Shown: piece after piece, positions 40,673-43,764 of the stretch
How the letters are laid out: each line of letters opens with the position of its first letter
How positions within the stretch are numbered: position 1 is the first letter of the stretch
Assembly (NCBI GenBank): GCA_036556965.1
Contig: DATBIO010000140.1
Coordinates: forward strand, 1 to 43,764
From: DATBIO01 sp036556965
GTDB lineage: Bacteria; Acidobacteriota; Vicinamibacteria; Fen-336
DNA: 43,764 nt
Reading direction: 5' to 3'
The notes under the pieces: generated by a model
Told to the model about the DNA's origin: nothing
The model's input: only the letters and a program-made list of their open reading frames with translations
The model's database searches: none
Made by a program: the position numbers and the translations under genes

Positions 40673-40765
40673 GGCGGGGAAGATAGGCGGTGGGCGCCGT
40701 TTCCGCCGGCCGGCCCTGTGACGGTTCCTGAGGTGTCCCTGATTCGACGGTGACCGGCGCCCGCC

Positions 40766-42637
40766 TCAGTTCGTCCCCAGCGCCTCTTCCATCTCGGAGC
40801 GCAGCCCCGCGCGTGCGTAGGCGCCGAAGGCGCCGGGCTCGCGCATGAGCCGTTGGTAGGCCGCGCGATCGGGCTCGCCCTGCGCGGGCACCAGGATCGT
40901 GTAGTAGCCGGTCGCCTCGAGCACAGGGACCAGGGACATCCCGTCGGGTCCAGGCGCGGCGGTGAAGGTCAAGTCGGCCACGTCGCCCCGGCGCAAGAGC
41001 AGCCGACGGCCATCGGTCGCGGCCAGCAGGGCGCGCAGGTCCCGGCCCTCGGCGTCGCGGGCGGAGGTGGGGGAGAGCTCCCGCACGGGCGGCGGCGCAC
41101 CGTCGCCGTAGTCGGCGGAAGCGCGGTCGAGCATCCACATGCCCGGCGTCGCGTCCAGCCGCACGCGGAGGAAAACGCCCTCGATGCCGCGCAGGTCGAT
41201 GCGAACGGCCTGCTCCTTCCAGACCGCCGGTCCCTGGTTGACGAGCGCGCCCTCGTCGCGCCAGCCGGCGCCGTCCCAGACCCGCAGGGCCAGCAGTCCT
41301 TCCCTGCCCAGCGCCGTCAGGAACTCGCGGCGGGCCGCCGCGTCGCCGTTCATCCGCGCCGTCCACGCGGGCAGGTCGCGGCCCTGGAGGGCCAGCACGC
41401 GCGTGAGGAGGCGGGAGGCCCAGGGCGTGCTCCGGGCGGTGAAGGCGAGGGTCACGTGCTCCGCGCCGGCCGGGCGCGCGAACTCGAGGACGACCCCGTC
41501 GCGGCCCGCGTCGGAGCCGTGGGCCACCGTCGCGAACGGCGCGCTGGACCAGGCGCTTCCGTCCCGCGCGCGGACCAGCGCCCGCACGTCGGCGCCGCCC
41601 AGCGTCCAGGCCCTCGCGGGCGTCAGCGGCGCCGTCATCAGGTGCAGACGCCCTTCGGCCGACGGGACCAGGCGCCCGCCGGCCGGCACCTCGGCCACCA
41701 GCAGCTTCAGCTCGTCCACGTACTCGATCTCGTCCAGCTCGTTCGCCACGCGGATGCGGTACGTCCCGTCCACCGGGCGCAGGTGGTCCATGCGCGTCCA
41801 GTCCGGTCGCTGTGCCGCCTCGAACAGCGCCTGCCCGAAGGGCTCGGCGTCCAGGGTGTAGCGCTGGCCGTCGAAGCTGTAGACGTAGGGACAGGAGTTC
41901 GTGCAGTTCGGGGTCCGGCAACCCGAGTTGGAGCCGAAGTCCGTGGAGGTAGCAGCCAATATCAGGAGGGCATCCACGGTGAGTCCCATGGCGGCGCCGG
42001 TGATCTTGCCCGAGTGGCGGCTGCGGCGGAACTCGACCGTCTTCACTTGATCAAATGGGACGCGCCGGTCGCCGACGGCCAGGCGCTGGCGCACGGGCAG
42101 GCGCCGGTCCGCGACGAGTTCCTGCAACCGCGTGCCGTGAAGCGCCGCGCCGTTCTCGGCGGACAGGGAGGCCACGTCTCGCAGCCGGTACGCACGCGGA
42201 ATCGCCTCGCCGTCGGGCTGCACGAACACGTCGTTCGCTTCGAAGCCGAGGAACACGCCCGTTACGGCTCGGCCCGACCTCATGCCGACGACGACGCGCT
42301 GATCGAGCCCCGGCAGCGGCAGCTCGGACAGACGTGCCTGGGCCTGGGCATAGCGCACGCCGTATTCGGGCGACCGGGGAGTGCTTTCCACGCCGGCGTA
42401 CTTCCCCTCGATGCGCTCGCCGTCCTCCAGGATCACGGTGATGGTCGTGCCCGGACCGATCTGCGTGGCCTCCCAGCCGCTGACATGCGCGACCGGGCCC
42501 TTCTTGGCGGCCTTTCCGTCGACCGCGGTGCCGATGGCCAGCCCTACGAGCGTGCAGGCCGAGCTGGCCAGGGACGCCGCCGCCAGGACGAGGCTCGCGA
42601 ACGGGCTTGCCAGGCGAACACGGGGTTGCTGTCTCAT
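40766..42637 (-). CDS. Large putative lipoprotein with Cys cluster, unknown function
   Basis: A 623-residue exported protein, probably lipidated at Cys28 (SSAC). Residues about 60-205 form a beta-rich part with two Sm/PRC-barrel-like modules (TTITVILEDGERIEGKYAGV; VVVGMRSGRAVTGVFLGFEA). A Cys cluster (Cys240/245/249; GCRTPNCTNSCPYVYSFDG) opens the second half, which contains RYTLDAEPFGQALFEAAQRP, then TRMDHLRPVDGTYRIRVANE and LDEIEYVDELKLLVAE. The second half resembles a conserved uncharacterised C-terminal family seen in many bacteria. GGAGG lies 5-6 nt before the ATG. Confidence 0.75.
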   Translation of the reverse strand: MRQQPRVRLASPFASLVLAAASLASSACTLVGLAIGTAVDGKAAKKGPVAHVSGWEATQIGPGTTITVILEDGERIEGKYAGVESTPRSPEYGVRYAQAQARLSELPLPGLDQRVVVGMRSGRAVTGVFLGFEANDVFVQPDGEAIPRAYRLRDVASLSAENGAALHGTRLQELVADRRLPVRQRLAVGDRRVPFDQVKTVEFRRSRHSGKITGAAMGLTVDALLILAATSTDFGSNSGCRTPNCTNSCPYVYSFDGQRYTLDAEPFGQALFEAAQRPDWTRMDHLRPVDGTYRIRVANELDEIEYVDELKLLVAEVPAGGRLVPSAEGRLHLMTAPLTPARAWTLGGADVRALVRARDGSAWSSAPFATVAHGSDAGRDGVVLEFARPAGAEHVTLAFTARSTPWASRLLTRVLALQGRDLPAWTARMNGDAAARREFLTALGREGLLALRVWDGAGWRDEGALVNQGPAVWKEQAVRIDLRGIEGVFLRVRLDATPGMWMLDRASADYGDGAPPPVRELSPTSARDAEGRDLRALLAATDGRRLLLRRGDVADLTFTAAPGPDGMSLVPVLEATGYYTILVPAQGEPDRAAYQRLMREPGAFGAYARAGLRSEMEEALGTN

Positions 42638-42742
42638 CGGCGCCTCCGTTGCGGGTCATGGCAGGAGGCGTGCCAGGAGGAGATGGCCGCAAGTCCAAGA
42701 CAGGGCGAACGCGTCCGCCGATTGCCATGGACCTGGCACGAT

Positions 42743-42761
42743 GCAGGCGCCAAGCGCCTGC
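42743..42761 (-). terminator. Hairpin downstream of IclR gene
   Basis: GCAGGCGC-CAA-GCGCCTGC, a perfect 8-bp stem about 75 nt after the IclR stop, no U-tract. The rest of the 199-nt gap to the lipoprotein gene shows nothing recognisable apart from that gene's GGAGG. Confidence 0.3.
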
Positions 42762-42836
42762 GCACGACCGACCAGCGGGTGAACACCGAACGCGAGGCCG
42801 GCCTCCCCGCGTGGCGATGCGTGCCTGTCCTACACG

Positions 42837-43640
42837 TCAGAGCCGCGCATGCCCGATGGCCAGCCCCACTTCCTCGGCCGCGGCCCGAAGCGCGGGAAGG
42901 TAGTGGTGCACCATGGCCTCGTTCTCGACGCGCGCCGCCTGCACGCCCACGCTCATGGCGGCGACCACGGGCCCGCCCGGGCGGCGCACGGGCACCGCCA
43001 GCGAGCGCAGGCCGAGCTCCAGCTCCTGGTCCACCAGCGCGTATCCGGCCTTGCGCACGCGCGCCAGCTCCGCGCGCAGGGCGGCGCGGCGGACGATGGT
43101 GTGGCGCGTGTGTCGCGCCAGCTTGGCGCGCTTGAGGTAGGCCGACCGCTCGGCGTCGCCCGAGAAGGCCAGCAGCACGCGGCCCATGCAGCTGCAGTAG
43201 GCGGGCAGGCGGCTCCCCACGGACAGGCCCACGGAGACGATCCGGTGCGTGGCCACGCGCGCCACGTAGACGATCTCGTCGCCGTCGAGCACGCTGAGCG
43301 AGCAGGACTCGTTCAATCCCTCCGCCAGCAGCTCCAGCACGGGCTGCGCAGCGCGCGGCACGACGTCGGAGTGCAGGTAGGCGTAGCCGAGGGAGAGGAC
43401 CCTGGGCCTCAGCCGGTAGCGGCCCCCCCCTCCCTCCACGTAGCCGAGCACGGCCAGCGTGTGCAGGCAGCGGCGGACGGCGGCCCGCGACAGGCCCGTG
43501 AGCCGTGCTCCTTCGGCGATGGAGAGGGAGCCGCTGCCGAACGCGCGCATCACCGCCAGCCCGCGCGCCAGGGAGAGCATGAAGTCGGGGTCGGGCTCCG
43601 CCGGGCGCGCGCTCCCGGTCCGGGAAACGGGGTCCTTCAC
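42837..43640 (-). CDS. IclR-family transcription regulator (PcaR/PobR-like)
   Basis: A 267-residue regulator: winged helix (about 18-80; MLSLARGLAVMRAFGSGSLS, then ARLTGLSRAAVRRCLHTLAV) and the IclR effector domain (about 85-265) with SCSLSVLDGDEIVYVARVAT, LPAYCSCMGRVLLAF, then GYALVDQELELGLRSLAVPV. The PcaR/PobR branch controls aromatic-acid catabolism such as the beta-ketoadipate pathway; the ligand here is unknown. It is divergent from whatever begins at the right edge. GTG start with GATAAT ending 7 nt upstream and no Shine-Dalgarno. Confidence 0.92.
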   Translation of the reverse strand: MKDPVSRTGSARPAEPDPDFMLSLARGLAVMRAFGSGSLSIAEGARLTGLSRAAVRRCLHTLAVLGYVEGGGGRYRLRPRVLSLGYAYLHSDVVPRAAQPVLELLAEGLNESCSLSVLDGDEIVYVARVATHRIVSVGLSVGSRLPAYCSCMGRVLLAFSGDAERSAYLKRAKLARHTRHTIVRRAALRAELARVRKAGYALVDQELELGLRSLAVPVRRPGGPVVAAMSVGVQAARVENEAMVHHYLPALRAAAEEVGLAIGHARL

Positions 43641-43645
43641 GAGGC

Positions 43646-43702
43646 CGATTATCGCACGCGTCGGGCCGGTGGTCGATTATCGCACCACGCATTCGATATT
43701 CG
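43646..43702. promoter_or_regulatory. Repeated operator-like sites (two exact, one degenerate) for IclR
   Basis: CGATTATCGCAC occurs at 43646-43657 and 43674-43685, 28 nt apart. A related CGATATTCG lies at 43694-43702. The first copy contains the GATAAT -10 of the IclR gene itself on the minus strand, so binding there would repress the regulator. Confidence 0.55.
43648..43653 (-). promoter_or_regulatory. -10-like GATAAT for leaderless IclR start
   Basis: GATAAT on the minus strand, 7 nt before the GTG of the IclR gene; identical hexamer and spacing to the 88-residue gene. Confidence 0.45.
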
Positions 43703-43704
43703 GG

Positions 43705-43734
43705 TTGACAGCCCAGGGCGCGGACTCCTACGAT
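43705..43734 (+). promoter_or_regulatory. Promoter TTGACA-18-TACGAT pointing off the right edge
   Basis: Perfect TTGACA, an 18-nt spacer and TACGAT (4/6), next to the operator repeats. An ATG at 43760-43762 may begin the divergent, IclR-controlled gene, which is cut by the window end. Confidence 0.5.
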
Positions 43735-43764
43735 CCGCAGACTCGAACCCTCACGGCGCATGGA

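Noticed and set aside
1..43764. tRNA, rRNA, riboswitch, CRISPR, insertion sequence or prophage
   Set aside because: No cloverleaf, conserved rRNA stretch, spaced short repeat, transposase, integrase or structural phage gene was seen on reading both strands.

Overview
The window is a very GC-rich chromosomal segment, packed with genes on both strands. No stretch longer than about 300 bases lacks a gene. The gene set suggests an Acidobacteriota-type organism, with Myxococcota or another deep-branching diderm as alternatives: LolA, a TPR-bearing lipoprotein secretin, a GAF-containing PilB/GspE ATPase, PATAN/DUF4388, DUF1579, two large iduronate-sulfatase-like proteins, lipoproteins and HYR repeats. 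This is inferred from gene content only; there is no rRNA or other marker. I saw no tRNA, rRNA, CRISPR array, insertion sequence, integrase or phage gene.

Layout, left to right. Positions 1-2,860 hold the end of a HYR-repeat surface protein and a minus-strand operon LolA > secretin > DUF1232 protein, with overlapping start/stop codons. Positions 3,485-6,470 hold a PATAN/DUF4388 protein, an NTF2-like exported protein, a small conserved protein and a secreted proline-iminopeptidase-like hydrolase. Positions 6,616-12,080 hold a cell-wall-recycling block: a GH3 NagZ-like hexosaminidase fused to an S12 serine hydrolase, a NamZ/DUF1343 exo-muramidase, and a convergent sodium:solute symporter. Positions 12,100-17,480 hold two divergent small genes, a GT-C-like multi-spanning membrane protein, and a GAF-MshEN-T2SSE ATPase. 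Positions 17,570-22,970 hold an amidohydrolase, a DUF1579 exported protein, a MocR regulator divergent from a PNPOx-like flavoprotein, and an SDR/acyl-reductase-like enzyme. Positions 22,980-29,750 hold membrane and coiled-coil proteins, an overlapping nucleotidyltransferase-metallophosphoesterase pair, a TPR-tailed methyltransferase-like protein, and Ku convergent with an SRAP protease, followed by two small unknown proteins.

Positions 29,985-31,560 encode the most unusual protein: four Cys/Trp-rich tandem repeats, the last split by a hydrophobic hairpin, then a C-terminal LCCL domain. Beside it (31,616-36,750) are two adjacent sulfatase genes. Each is a fusion of a degenerate pseudo-sulfatase and an intact CSPSR sulfatase, probably from duplication of an already fused gene. 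The remainder holds a coiled-coil membrane protein, an ABC exporter, a glycine-zipper protein, an M50 metalloprotease, a large lipoprotein with a Cys cluster, and an IclR regulator behind repeated operator-like sites.

Two window-wide habits stand out. About eight genes lack a Shine-Dalgarno sequence and instead have a -10-like hexamer ending 6-9 nt before the start codon, as in leaderless transcripts. Three convergent gene pairs share a single CTAG quartet as both stop codons.
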